Shown here piece by piece: positions 1 to 5,612 of a DNA stretch of 5,612 nt (its first letter is position 1; each line of letters opens with the position of its first letter). Below the pieces are notes generated by a model. The model ran no database searches, was not told the origin of the DNA, and worked only from the letters and a program-made list of their open reading frames with translations. Origin of the DNA: Eubacteriaceae bacterium. Its GTDB lineage: Bacteria > Bacillota > Clostridia > Eubacteriales > UBA1433. The DNA lies in assembly GCA_012797825.1 (NCBI GenBank), contig JAAZOI010000345.1, forward strand, positions 1 through 5,612, read 5' to 3'. The position numbers and the translations under genes were made by a program.

Positions 1-613
1 AATTATCCGCTCCGAATATGAAAAGACATATAACTCCGCACAAAATACCAACCGCAGACGCGGTTATTTTTTTGCTTGCCATAACAAGCTCCGCCAAAAT
101 AACAGCGAACAAAGCCGTTAACGCAAAGTCTATACCTTTAGTATTAAACGGGATTATATCGCCTATTAGCGAGCCGATAACGCTTCCTATAACCCAATAC
201 ATCTGATTTAAAAATGACATGAGAAAAAATGTTCTGTCATTATTATATACTTTTTCATTACTCTTCTGAGAACAAAGGATGGAATACGTTTCGTCAGTTA
301 ACGAAAAAATCATGTACCACTTTTTAACACCCATTTTATTAAAACGCTCAATAAACGATATGCCGTAAAACATGTGTCTGCTGCTTACGGCGATTGAAGT
401 AACTATTACGGTTATAATGCTTACAGGATTTATAAAAAACGGAATTAAAATAAACTGGAGCGAGCCCGAATATACAACGCAGCTTATAAGCATCGCCCAT
501 AGAAAATTATAGCCGGCGTTGGAAAGTAAAAGCCCGAACGCTATGCCCACAAATATATAACCAAAAAATATCGGAATTGTTATTTTTAACGCCGTTTTTA
601 AATCTTTTTTCAT
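1..613 (-). CDS. azlC: AzlC family branched-chain amino acid export protein (partial, 3' end outside window)
   Basis: This frame is open from an ATG at 613-611 to the window edge, giving 204 residues. AzlC is the large membrane subunit of the AzlCD exporter for branched-chain amino acids and some analogues in the cytoplasmic membrane. The translation is strongly hydrophobic with several probable membrane helices (roughly residues 10-32, 38-60, 64-76, 131-151, 161-179 and 185-201). It carries AzlC-like motifs: YSGSLQF at 48-54, SSRHMFYG at 77-84 and SLTDETYSI at 104-112. The family is usually about 230-240 residues, so perhaps 30 residues are missing. The small partner AzlD normally follows directly and would lie beyond position 1, but this cannot be seen. 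The start is 30 bases after the scpB stop codon with no terminator between, so it is probably read from the lysA-scpAB transcript. Its ribosome binding site is weak (AGG, 6 bases before ATG). The family call is firm; the transported substrate is inferred from the family. Confidence 0.9.
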   Translation of the reverse strand, partial: MKKDLKTALKITIPIFFGYIFVGIAFGLLLSNAGYNFLWAMLISCVVYSGSLQFILIPFFINPVSIITVIVTSIAVSSRHMFYGISFIERFNKMGVKKWYMIFSLTDETYSILCSQKSNEKVYNNDRTFFLMSFLNQMYWVIGSVIGSLIGDIIPFNTKGIDFALTALFAVILAELVMASKKITASAVGILCGVICLFIFGADN

Positions 614-643
614 AAATTGCCTGCAGTAAATTGAATATAATTG

Positions 644-1195
644 TTAAGATATTTCTTCTTCCGCTTCGATTTGAATATTTTGGGAAAACTCCTCAAAATC
701 GGGAAGCTGGGAAAGATCACAAACGCCCGCGAATAATAAAAACCTGTCGGTAGTCTCAAACATTATCGGCTTTCCGATAACGTCTTTTCTGCCCGCTTCC
801 TTTATAAGTCCTCTGTCAAGCAGGTTTTTTACCGATGAGTCCGCGTTTACCCCTCTTATGGCTTCAATTTCGGGACGTGTAATAGGCTGGCGGTACGCGA
901 TTATGGAAAGTGTTTCAAGCGATGCCTGAGAAAGTTTTGACGATATGTATTCTTTAAATAAAGCCTGTACATATTCAAAGTACTCAGCTCTTGTGCTCAT
1001 CTGGTATTTATCTTTAAGTTTTAATATGACCAGCCCGCTCATATTGTAATTATATTCGTCGGCAAGCTCTGATGCCGCATTATTTACCTGCTCAATATCG
1101 GTCTTTGTTACATCTGCGATAAGCGCGGCTTCAAGCGGTTCAGCATAAGCGAAAAGCATGGCTTCTATTGCTTTTTTTAAAATTTCTTTATCCAA
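644..1195 (-). CDS. scpB: Segregation and condensation protein B (ScpB)
   Basis: ScpB is the winged-helix (kite) subunit of the bacterial Smc-ScpA-ScpB condensin. It works as a dimer that binds the middle of ScpA and helps compact and separate sister chromosomes on the nucleoid. The 183 residues match the usual length of 180-200. The family signature is clear: SQASLETLSIIAYRQP at 89-104, followed by ITRPEIEAIRGV at 105-116, then GRKDVIGKP at 135-143 and ETTDRFLLFAG at 147-157, which form the second winged helix. The tail after residue 165 is acidic and probably disordered. The start is TTG at 1195-1193, supported by AGGAGA five bases upstream. The next Met (residue 13) would cut the first helix. 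The gene overlaps the end of scpA by 8 bases, as expected for translationally coupled partner subunits. The stop is TAA. Confidence 0.97.
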   Translation of the reverse strand: MDKEILKKAIEAMLFAYAEPLEAALIADVTKTDIEQVNNAASELADEYNYNMSGLVILKLKDKYQMSTRAEYFEYVQALFKEYISSKLSQASLETLSIIAYRQPITRPEIEAIRGVNADSSVKNLLDRGLIKEAGRKDVIGKPIMFETTDRFLLFAGVCDLSQLPDFEEFSQNIQIEAEEEIS

Positions 1196-1925
1196 TTTGC
1201 TCTCCTGAATTAATTCCTATAATTATATCATCGAAATTTTTTTCCTGCTTTAAACTAATAAGGTTCTGTTTCATCAGCTCAAGCATTGCTAAGAAAAGAG
1301 TTATACCGTGAGTCATATTTTTTTGCTGCGAAAGCATTTTTAAAAAACTCAAACTCCCGTTATTTGCAAGCGCAGTTTTTATTTCAGAAATTTTTTCATA
1401 TACAGTTACTTTTTCGGTTTGAAATTTCTCGTAATTATCAAGTCTGTCAGAAAGTATTTTACTTTCCGCAAGATAACGTTTCATTATGTTTGATAATATG
1501 TCTAAGTCAATATCAATGCTTTCGGGTTCTACGAAAATTGTTTTTACATACATCGGATCTTTTATAAATGTATGGAAATAACTCTCCTGCCCTTTTGCAA
1601 GGTAGGAGCTTATTTCTTTAAATATTTTATATTCGTACAGCCTTTTCGCCAGCTCTTCTCTCGGATCGGCTTCTTCTTCCTGTTCATCAGTCTCAGCAGG
1701 CAGCAGCATTTTTGATTTTATTTCAAGCAGCTGCGCCGCCATAATTAAAAATTCCGTAGCGACGTTTAAATCCATGCTTTGCCTTGCGTATATGTAATCC
1801 ATATACTGCTTTGTTATTTCTACTATCGGAATATCGTAAATGTCGACTTCATTTTTTGTAATTAAGAATAAAAGCAAGTCAAGCGGTCCTTCAAAGTTTT
1901 TTGTGTTGATACTATATTTATCCAT
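1188..1925 (-). CDS. scpA: Segregation and condensation protein A (ScpA kleisin)
   Basis: ScpA is the kleisin subunit of the Smc condensin. Its N-terminal domain contacts the neck of one Smc, its C-terminal winged helix caps the other Smc head, and its middle binds the ScpB dimer, closing a ring around DNA. At 245 residues it has the family's normal length. The N-terminal signature FEGPLDLLLFLI lies at 11-22 and the conserved helix MAAQLLEIKSKMLLP at 62-76. An acidic stretch (about 78-91) follows, then the ScpB-binding middle. The C-terminal winged helix is about residues 190-238 (SLSFLKML near 191). The ATG shares one base with the TGA stop of the upstream M50 protease gene (TGATG). Only a weak AGGG lies five bases before it, so translation probably depends on coupling to that gene. 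The 3' end overlaps scpB by 8 bases. Confidence 0.97.
   Translation of the reverse strand: MDKYSINTKNFEGPLDLLLFLITKNEVDIYDIPIVEITKQYMDYIYARQSMDLNVATEFLIMAAQLLEIKSKMLLPAETDEQEEEADPREELAKRLYEYKIFKEISSYLAKGQESYFHTFIKDPMYVKTIFVEPESIDIDLDILSNIMKRYLAESKILSDRLDNYEKFQTEKVTVYEKISEIKTALANNGSLSFLKMLSQQKNMTHGITLFLAMLELMKQNLISLKQEKNFDDIIIGINSGEQIG
1196..1206 (-). promoter_or_regulatory. Ribosome binding site and spacer fixing the TTG start of scpB
   Basis: AGGAGA occupies 1206-1201, within the last codons of scpA and five bases before the TTG at 1195-1193. Its position inside the upstream gene fits coupled translation of ScpA and ScpB. Confidence 0.75.
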
Positions 1926-2587
1926 CAGTACCCTAAAATTTTAATTATAATATGCCAAATAAAGTTTATTAGTCCGCCTCCGAGAACGCTCATTATCTTT
2001 GATACCATTCCCGTAAGAATTAAAATAAGTAATGCGAAATACATGTATTTTTCATATTGATAAAATTTATATTCCCATTTTAGCGGAAACAATGACGCAA
2101 GCACTTTTGAGCCGTCAAGCGGCGGCAGCGGAATTAAATTAAACACGCATAAAAACGCGTTATATACAAATATATAATATACTATGTTAATAAATACAGA
2201 AAGTGTAACCGAGCTCGTATCGCCGTAAAATATATATAGAGCAGCGTAAGCAAAACCTGATATAATTGCCAAAAGCAAGTTCATCGCAGGTCCGGCAAGC
2301 GCGGTCAAAAGCATTCCCAATCTGCGGTTTTTAAATTTATTGGGGTTAATTCCTACAGGTTTAGCCCAGCCGAACCTTAACAGAATAAGGCAGATTGTTC
2401 CTATCAGATCAAGGTGAGCAAACGGGTTAACTGTAAGCCTGCCCATATTTTTAGCTGTATCGTCGCCCAGTTTATAACTTACATACGCATGCGCAAATTC
2501 ATGGAATGATAAAGCTATAAGCAGCGCCGGTATGGAATACAAAATTTCCTGTATATTATTTGAACTGAACCAACTACTTAAATTCAA
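1925..2587 (-). CDS. M50 family (site-2 protease-like) membrane zinc metalloprotease
   Basis: This is a polytopic membrane protein of the short M50 / site-2 protease group, which cuts peptide bonds within or near the membrane. The zinc-binding HExxH motif is HEFAH at 29-33 inside the first membrane helix, with catalytic Glu30. The third zinc ligand is Asp158 in NLIPLPPLDG (150-159). The conserved LAGPAMN at 97-103 lies in a further helix. Other hydrophobic segments are near 60-72, 92-121, 130-150, 179-198 and 203-218. At 220 residues it has no PDZ domain, unlike RseP or RasP, and resembles the small YwhC-type members whose substrates are largely unknown. The start is TTG at 2587-2585 with AAGGAG seven bases upstream. 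The next Met is residue 48, after the active site, so TTG must be the start. It lies 23 bases after lysA and overlaps scpA by one base. No specific substrate or link to condensin can be read from the sequence. Confidence 0.93.
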   Translation of the reverse strand: MNLSSWFSSNNIQEILYSIPALLIALSFHEFAHAYVSYKLGDDTAKNMGRLTVNPFAHLDLIGTICLILLRFGWAKPVGINPNKFKNRRLGMLLTALAGPAMNLLLAIISGFAYAALYIFYGDTSSVTLSVFINIVYYIFVYNAFLCVFNLIPLPPLDGSKVLASLFPLKWEYKFYQYEKYMYFALLILILTGMVSKIMSVLGGGLINFIWHIIIKILGY

Positions 2588-2600
2588 ATGTTTTCTCCTT
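2588..2600 (-). promoter_or_regulatory. Ribosome binding site and spacer fixing the TTG start of the M50 protease gene
   Basis: AAGGAG occupies 2600-2595 and is seven bases before the TTG codon at 2587-2585. No other in-frame start exists before the HExxH active site, so this site decides the start. Confidence 0.8.
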
Positions 2601-2610
2601 AAAGATAAAA

Positions 2611-3885
2611 TTATTCAAGCCATGAAGGTATGCAGTCGCTTCTTGTCATATCTTCCCAATTTTCTCTTTTGACCATTATTTCGCTTTTATCGCCTTTAAG
2701 CAGCACTACCGCAGGACGAGGCAGACGGTTGTAATTGCTTGACATGGAGTAGTTATACGCTCCGGTGTTAAGCACGGCAAGTATGTCTCCCGGTTCGCAT
2801 TTGGGAATTAATATATCGCTTATTAATGTGTCTGTTTCACAGCATTTGCCTGATATTGTAACGAGATCGTTTTTCTCGTCGTTAAATCTGTTCGCAACAT
2901 ATGCTCTGTGCACCGCGTGATAAAGCGCTGGGCGCGGATTTTCGTACATCCCCCCGTCTACGCTTACGTACTTGCGAAGATACGGTATTTCTTTTACCGT
3001 GCCTACTTTGTAAAGTGTTATACCGGCCGTTCCGACAATGTATCTGCCCGGTTCTACTATTATTTTCGGCACTTCAATCTCAAGCTCTCTGCATTTATCA
3101 GCTATCATCTTATGAAGAGAAGACACATATTCATCTACCGAAAATATTACCTCATCTGCAAGATAATTTATGCCAAACCCTCCGCCTAAATTAATTTCCT
3201 GAATTTTAATACCTAACTCTTCTATATTGTACATCAGCTCAAGCATATTGTTTGCTGCTATTATAAACGAATTTTTAGCGAATATCTGAGAGCCTATATG
3301 GCAATGCAGTCCTATTAGGTTTAAATGCTCGCTGTTATATACGCATCTTGCCGCTCTCATAGCAATTGAAATCGGTATTCCGAATTTTGAGTCTATTCTG
3401 CCTGTTTGCACATATTCGTGCGTATGCGCTTCTATGTTCGGCGTTACTCTTATATGCACGTTTTGTTTTTTGTTCATTTTCGCGCAAATATTCTCAAGAA
3501 GATCAATTTCATAAAGACTGTCTATTACTATGCGCCCGACATTATTTTCAAGCGCGAACATTATTTCTTCCTGACTTTTATTACTGCCGTGAAGCGTTAT
3601 TCTATCTGCAGATATTCCCGCTTTAAGCGCGGTATACAACTCTCCCCCGCTTACAACATCTATTGATATGTTCTCGTCTTTTATAATTTTGCACATAGCA
3701 AGATTTAAAAAAGCTTTGCCGGCGTAATTTATATCAAATTTAAGCCCTTCTTTTTCAAAGGCCGATTTTATCGTATTGATGTTCTGCCTTATAATATCTT
3801 CGCTCATTACATACAGCGGAGTTGAGTATTTTTCTGCGAGCTCCACCGTATCGTGTCCTGAAAAAATAAAATGATTCTTATTCAA
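2611..3885 (-). CDS. lysA: Diaminopimelate decarboxylase
   Basis: LysA is a PLP enzyme that decarboxylates meso-diaminopimelate to L-lysine and CO2, the last step of the diaminopimelate pathway in the cytoplasm. The 424 residues fit the family. The fold is an alanine-racemase-like barrel followed by a beta domain. The PLP lysine is Lys57 in YAGKAF (54-59). HCHIGSQ is at 193-199, the phosphate-binding GGGFG at 233-237 and EPGR at 277-280. The catalytic Cys-Glu pair is 348-349 (GKCCETD, 345-351), and AYNYSMSSNYN at 375-385 completes the substrate site. All key residues are present. YAGKAF replaces the YAVKAN of many enzymes. The start is TTG at 3885-3883, with AGGTGG six bases upstream; the next Met (27) lies beyond the conserved TPLYV. 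It is the first gene of its unit, with its own promoter. Related group IV decarboxylases act on ornithine, arginine or carboxynorspermidine, but the CETD site and the overall match favour LysA. Confidence 0.95.
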   Translation of the reverse strand: MNKNHFIFSGHDTVELAEKYSTPLYVMSEDIIRQNINTIKSAFEKEGLKFDINYAGKAFLNLAMCKIIKDENISIDVVSGGELYTALKAGISADRITLHGSNKSQEEIMFALENNVGRIVIDSLYEIDLLENICAKMNKKQNVHIRVTPNIEAHTHEYVQTGRIDSKFGIPISIAMRAARCVYNSEHLNLIGLHCHIGSQIFAKNSFIIAANNMLELMYNIEELGIKIQEINLGGGFGINYLADEVIFSVDEYVSSLHKMIADKCRELEIEVPKIIVEPGRYIVGTAGITLYKVGTVKEIPYLRKYVSVDGGMYENPRPALYHAVHRAYVANRFNDEKNDLVTISGKCCETDTLISDILIPKCEPGDILAVLNTGAYNYSMSSNYNRLPRPAVVLLKGDKSEIMVKRENWEDMTRSDCIPSWLE

Positions 3886-3897
3886 TGCCTACCACCT
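3886..3897 (-). promoter_or_regulatory. Ribosome binding site and spacer fixing the TTG start of lysA
   Basis: AGGTGG, one mismatch from AGGAGG, occupies 3897-3892 and is six bases before the TTG codon at 3885-3883. There is no ATG or GTG alternative that keeps the conserved N-terminus. Confidence 0.7.
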
Positions 3898-3920
3898 GTT
3901 TATCTATAAATTAAGTTATT

Positions 3921-3949
3921 ATTTTATCAAATAATTATATAATAATCAA
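3921..3949 (-). promoter_or_regulatory. Probable sigma-A-type promoter of the lysA-M50-scpAB-azlC unit
   Basis: On the minus strand TTGATT (3949-3944, 4 of 6 matches to TTGACA) is followed by a 17-base spacer and TAAAAT (3926-3921, 5 of 6 matches to TATAAT). The base triplet just before the -10 box is TGA, which gives an extended -10 (TGn). The predicted start near 3914 leaves a leader of only about 28 bases before lysA. A perfect TATAAT also occurs at 3939-3934, inside the spacer, but has no good -35 box. The call is by consensus only; AT-rich intergenic DNA produces chance matches. Confidence 0.6.
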
Positions 3950-3971
3950 ATCATATTTCGACATATTCTAA

Positions 3972-4010
3972 GCAAAATAAAAGCGCATAATATACGCGCT
4001 TCTATTCTGC
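3972..4010 (-). terminator. Rho-independent terminator of the 2-oxoacid oxidoreductase operon
   Basis: In minus-strand RNA the arms 4010-3995 and 3987-3972 form a 16-pair stem around a 7-base loop. The GC-rich inner part is AAGCGC with GCGCTT, and the 3' arm continues as the U-rich TTATTTTG. Three of the pairs are G-U in minus-strand RNA but would be A-C mismatches in plus-strand RNA, so the structure favours termination of the minus-strand transcript. It starts 22 bases after the gamma-subunit stop codon. The U tract is part of the outer stem and not a clean run after it, so strength is uncertain. Confidence 0.75.
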
Positions 4011-4032
4011 AATGTTTAATTACAATTTACGA

Positions 4033-4566
4033 TTAAAATAATTCTGCGCCGGCTTTAATGCAGGCAATATTTGAATCTACAAATTTAGCTTTGTCGCCAG
4101 TAAATGTCTTTTTAACCAATTCATAAAGGCTTTCAAGTTTAACGCTTCCGGTTACTTTCGCGTAAGCGCCGAGTATTACCATGTTGCCGCCTTTATCATT
4201 GCCTATTTTTTCGGCTACTGCGTTTGCGTCAACATAATAAACGCTGATATCTGAACGTGTAGCTTTTTCTTTTATTACGGAGCTGTTAATAAAAAGTTTT
4301 CCGCCTTTTAAAACTGCCGGTTCAAATTTATGAAGCGACGGTAAGTTCATGGCGATAACGGAATCAGCTTCCAAAAGCTGTGCTGAGCCGATTTCGCTGT
4401 CTGATACAACTACGCTACAGTTAGCTGTGCCGCCTCTCATTTCAGGACCATAAGACGGAGCCCATGTTACTTCTTTGCCTTCTGCAAAACCTGCATACGC
4501 AATCATCTGGCCAATACGGAGAACACCCTGTCCGCCGAAACCTGCAACTATTACTTGTTCTAACAT
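4033..4566 (-). CDS. korC: 2-oxoacid:ferredoxin oxidoreductase, gamma subunit
   Basis: This is the gamma subunit (pyruvate/ketoisovalerate oxidoreductase catalytic domain family) of a cytoplasmic ferredoxin-dependent 2-oxoacid oxidoreductase. The 177 residues match the usual stand-alone size. The glycine-rich GFGGQGV is at 9-15, near the N-terminus, and the family signature PSYGPEMRGGTANC at 37-50. A conserved LGAYAKVTG-like segment lies near 132-140. No ferredoxin domain is fused to it, so electrons must leave through a separate delta subunit or a free ferredoxin. The ATG at 4566-4564 has AAGGAGGG upstream with a 9-base spacer. The gap to the beta gene is 18 bases and a terminator follows, so this is the last gene of its operon. 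Whether the complex uses 2-oxoglutarate (Kor) or branched-chain 2-oxoacids (Vor) cannot be told from this subunit, so the symbol is a family label. Confidence 0.9.
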   Translation of the reverse strand: MLEQVIVAGFGGQGVLRIGQMIAYAGFAEGKEVTWAPSYGPEMRGGTANCSVVVSDSEIGSAQLLEADSVIAMNLPSLHKFEPAVLKGGKLFINSSVIKEKATRSDISVYYVDANAVAEKIGNDKGGNMVILGAYAKVTGSVKLESLYELVKKTFTGDKAKFVDSNIACIKAGAELF

Positions 4567-4584
4567 ATCACATTACCCTCCTTC

Positions 4585-5319
4585 TTAATAATCCTTCATA
4601 TTTCCTAACGGATAGTATGGAATCATATTGTCTTCCAACCATTTAAGCGCGTTAACAGGAGAATAACCCCAGTTTGTCGGGCATGTTGAAAGTACTTCTA
4701 CAAAACCGAAACCTTTGCCTTCAAGCTGACATTCAAATGCTCTTCTTATAGCTTTCTTAGCTTTTCTTACATTAGCTGGATTGTTAACTGCAACACGTTC
4801 TACAAATTTAGCGCCGTCTATAGTAGCTATCATTTCAGCCATTCTTATCGGTTTTCCGCAATGTTCTTCGCTTCTTCCGTAAGGAGCTGTTGTAGCTTTC
4901 TGGCCTACAAGTGTTGTAGGAGCCATCTGGCCGCCTGTCATACCGTATATTGCATTGTTTACAAATACTGTGGAAATTTTTTCTGCTCTGTGAGCTGCAT
5001 GTACTATTTCAGCAGTACCGATTGAAGCTAAGTCGCCGTCGCCCTGGTATGTGAAAACAAATTTGTCCGGATGTGTTCTTTTTACGCCTGTAGCAACAGC
5101 CGGAGCTCTTCCGTGTCCTGCAATATACATATCGCATGCAAAGAAGAAATCGCAAAGCGCTGAGCATCCAACAGGGCCTACGCCTATAGTTTTGTCATAA
5201 ACTCCGAGTTCTACTAAGTTTTCAGCAACGAGCTTATGGATTATCCCATGGGTACAACCTGGGCAATATGTTAACGGCGCGTCCGTTAAAGCTATTGATT
5301 TTTTATATACAACTGCCAT
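4585..5319 (-). CDS. korB: 2-oxoacid:ferredoxin oxidoreductase, TPP-binding beta subunit
   Basis: The beta subunit binds thiamine pyrophosphate and an iron-sulfur cluster and carries out the decarboxylation half of the reaction 2-oxoacid + CoA + oxidised ferredoxin to acyl-CoA + CO2 + reduced ferredoxin. The TPP and Mg motif runs from GDGD at 93-96 to NN at 121-122, followed by IYGMTGGQMAPTT at 124-136. Probable [4Fe-4S] ligands are Cys19 and Cys22 (CPGC), Cys52 and Cys213 (STCPTNWG); this assignment is by analogy with the family. At 244 residues it has the length of the short separate beta subunits. The ATG shares one base with the alpha-subunit TAA (TAATG), and AGGAGG lies nine bases upstream inside the alpha gene, so the two are coupled. 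Orthologues are labelled KorB or VorA; substrate choice remains open. Confidence 0.93.
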   Translation of the reverse strand: MAVVYKKSIALTDAPLTYCPGCTHGIIHKLVAENLVELGVYDKTIGVGPVGCSALCDFFFACDMYIAGHGRAPAVATGVKRTHPDKFVFTYQGDGDLASIGTAEIVHAAHRAEKISTVFVNNAIYGMTGGQMAPTTLVGQKATTAPYGRSEEHCGKPIRMAEMIATIDGAKFVERVAVNNPANVRKAKKAIRRAFECQLEGKGFGFVEVLSTCPTNWGYSPVNALKWLEDNMIPYYPLGNMKDY

Positions 5320-5612
5320 TATTTTGTACCTCCTAATATTTTTTTAGCATATTGGAATACTTGGTCCGGAATAATCGGGTTTCCGCCTGTTCTTCCGAAG
5401 AATTCTACAGGATATTTTCCGAGTACCGATAATTTAACGTCTTCTATCATTTGTCCGCAGCTTTGTTCTACTACGAGTATTGCTTTGCATTTAGGATTGA
5501 TTTTGTCAAAAGCAACTTTGGGGAACGGATAAAGGCTGATAGGTCTTATTAAACCGATTTTCAAGCCTGCTTCTTTTGCTTTCTTCAGTACGTTCTTGCA
5601 TGCTCTGCTCGG
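5319..5612 (-). CDS. korA: 2-oxoacid:ferredoxin oxidoreductase, alpha subunit (C-terminal part only)
   Basis: The frame is open from the right edge of the window to a TAA at 5321-5319 and encodes the last 97 residues of a protein that is normally about 350. A TTG at 5564-5562 is only an internal Leu codon, since the frame continues upstream with family-like residues. The fragment belongs to the C-terminal core domain II of the alpha subunit. It contains KIGLIRPISLYPFP (from residue 18 of the fragment), AILVVEQSCGQM and the tail VEFFGRTGGNPIIP. This domain helps form the dimer and bind CoA. The N-terminal pyrimidine-binding domain and start lie outside the window. The sequence resembles proteins annotated as VorB (3-methyl-2-oxobutanoate dehydrogenase) as well as KorA, so the symbol is a family label. 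A delta ferredoxin gene often precedes alpha in such operons but cannot be seen here. Confidence 0.88.
   Translation of the reverse strand, partial: PSRACKNVLKKAKEAGLKIGLIRPISLYPFPKVAFDKINPKCKAILVVEQSCGQMIEDVKLSVLGKYPVEFFGRTGGNPIIPDQVFQYAKKILGGTK
5320..5334 (-). promoter_or_regulatory. Ribosome binding site of the beta subunit gene inside the alpha gene
   Basis: A perfect AGGAGG occupies 5334-5329, nine bases before the ATG at 5319-5317. It lies within the last codons of the alpha subunit, so ribosomes finishing alpha end next to the beta start. Confidence 0.8.

Noticed and set aside
18..206. Open reading frame of 62 codons on the plus strand
   Set aside because: It is antisense to azlC, has no ribosome binding site of note and no recognisable motif; the minus-strand frame encodes a clear AzlC protein.
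614..643. Repeated AATTG words and a CTGCAG palindrome between scpB and azlC
   Set aside because: These are short words in a 30-base AT-rich gap and are expected by chance; no operator or terminator structure is supported.
1286..1567. Open reading frame of 93 codons on the plus strand
   Set aside because: It lies wholly antisense to scpA, and its Phe/Leu-rich composition follows from the complement of Lys/Glu-rich ScpA codons.
2901..3666. Several overlapping plus-strand open frames opposite lysA
   Set aside because: They overlap each other in different frames, are Cys/Tyr/Phe-rich and lie antisense to a lysA with all its catalytic residues, so they are shadows.
3886..4032. Lysine riboswitch or small RNA in the lysA upstream region
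   Set aside because: The gap is only 147 bases, part of it is the preceding terminator, and no L-box-like set of helices can be seen.
4464..4646. Plus-strand open frame across the korC-korB junction
   Set aside because: It is antisense to two well supported genes and has no motif or plausible promoter.
5319..5564. A separate 81-residue protein starting at TTG 5564
   Set aside because: The frame stays open to the window edge with residues typical of the alpha subunit, so TTG is an internal Leu codon of a longer gene.

Overview
All eight genes in this window lie on the minus strand. The DNA is AT-rich, and the gene content and order suggest an anaerobic, low-GC Firmicute of the class Clostridia. 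The evidence is a ferredoxin-dependent 2-oxoacid oxidoreductase made of separate subunits, a lysA / M50 protease / scpA / scpB run of the kind common in Clostridia, strong AGGAGG-like ribosome binding sites and frequent TTG start codons. This placement is inferred from gene content and not from any marker search.

Read in the direction of transcription (right to left), the window opens with the end of one operon. It holds the C-terminus of the alpha subunit of a 2-oxoacid:ferredoxin oxidoreductase (5612-5319, its start lies outside the window), the complete TPP-binding beta subunit (5319-4585) and the complete gamma subunit (4566-4033). A hairpin with a U-rich 3' side (4010-3972) follows 22 bases after the gamma stop codon and is a good terminator. 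This enzyme would oxidatively decarboxylate a 2-oxoacid (2-oxoglutarate or a branched-chain 2-oxoacid) to its acyl-CoA while reducing ferredoxin.

A short AT-rich intergenic region then carries a convincing sigma-A-type promoter (3949-3921). It starts a second unit: lysA (diaminopimelate decarboxylase), a membrane M50 site-2-protease-like metalloprotease, scpA and scpB (the kleisin and winged-helix subunits of the Smc condensin), and then azlC (branched-chain amino acid export), which runs off the left edge of the window. Gaps in this unit are 23 bases, a 1-base overlap, an 8-base overlap and 30 bases, with no terminator between the genes, so it is probably one transcript. It joins the last step of lysine synthesis (whose substrate, meso-diaminopimelate, is also a cell-wall precursor), a membrane protease, chromosome segregation and amino acid export.

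No RNA gene, mobile element, CRISPR array or repeat family was seen. The window looks like ordinary chromosomal backbone. The observations most worth a second look are the three TTG starts among four adjacent genes, the position of azlC behind scpB, and the lack of room for a lysine riboswitch in front of lysA.
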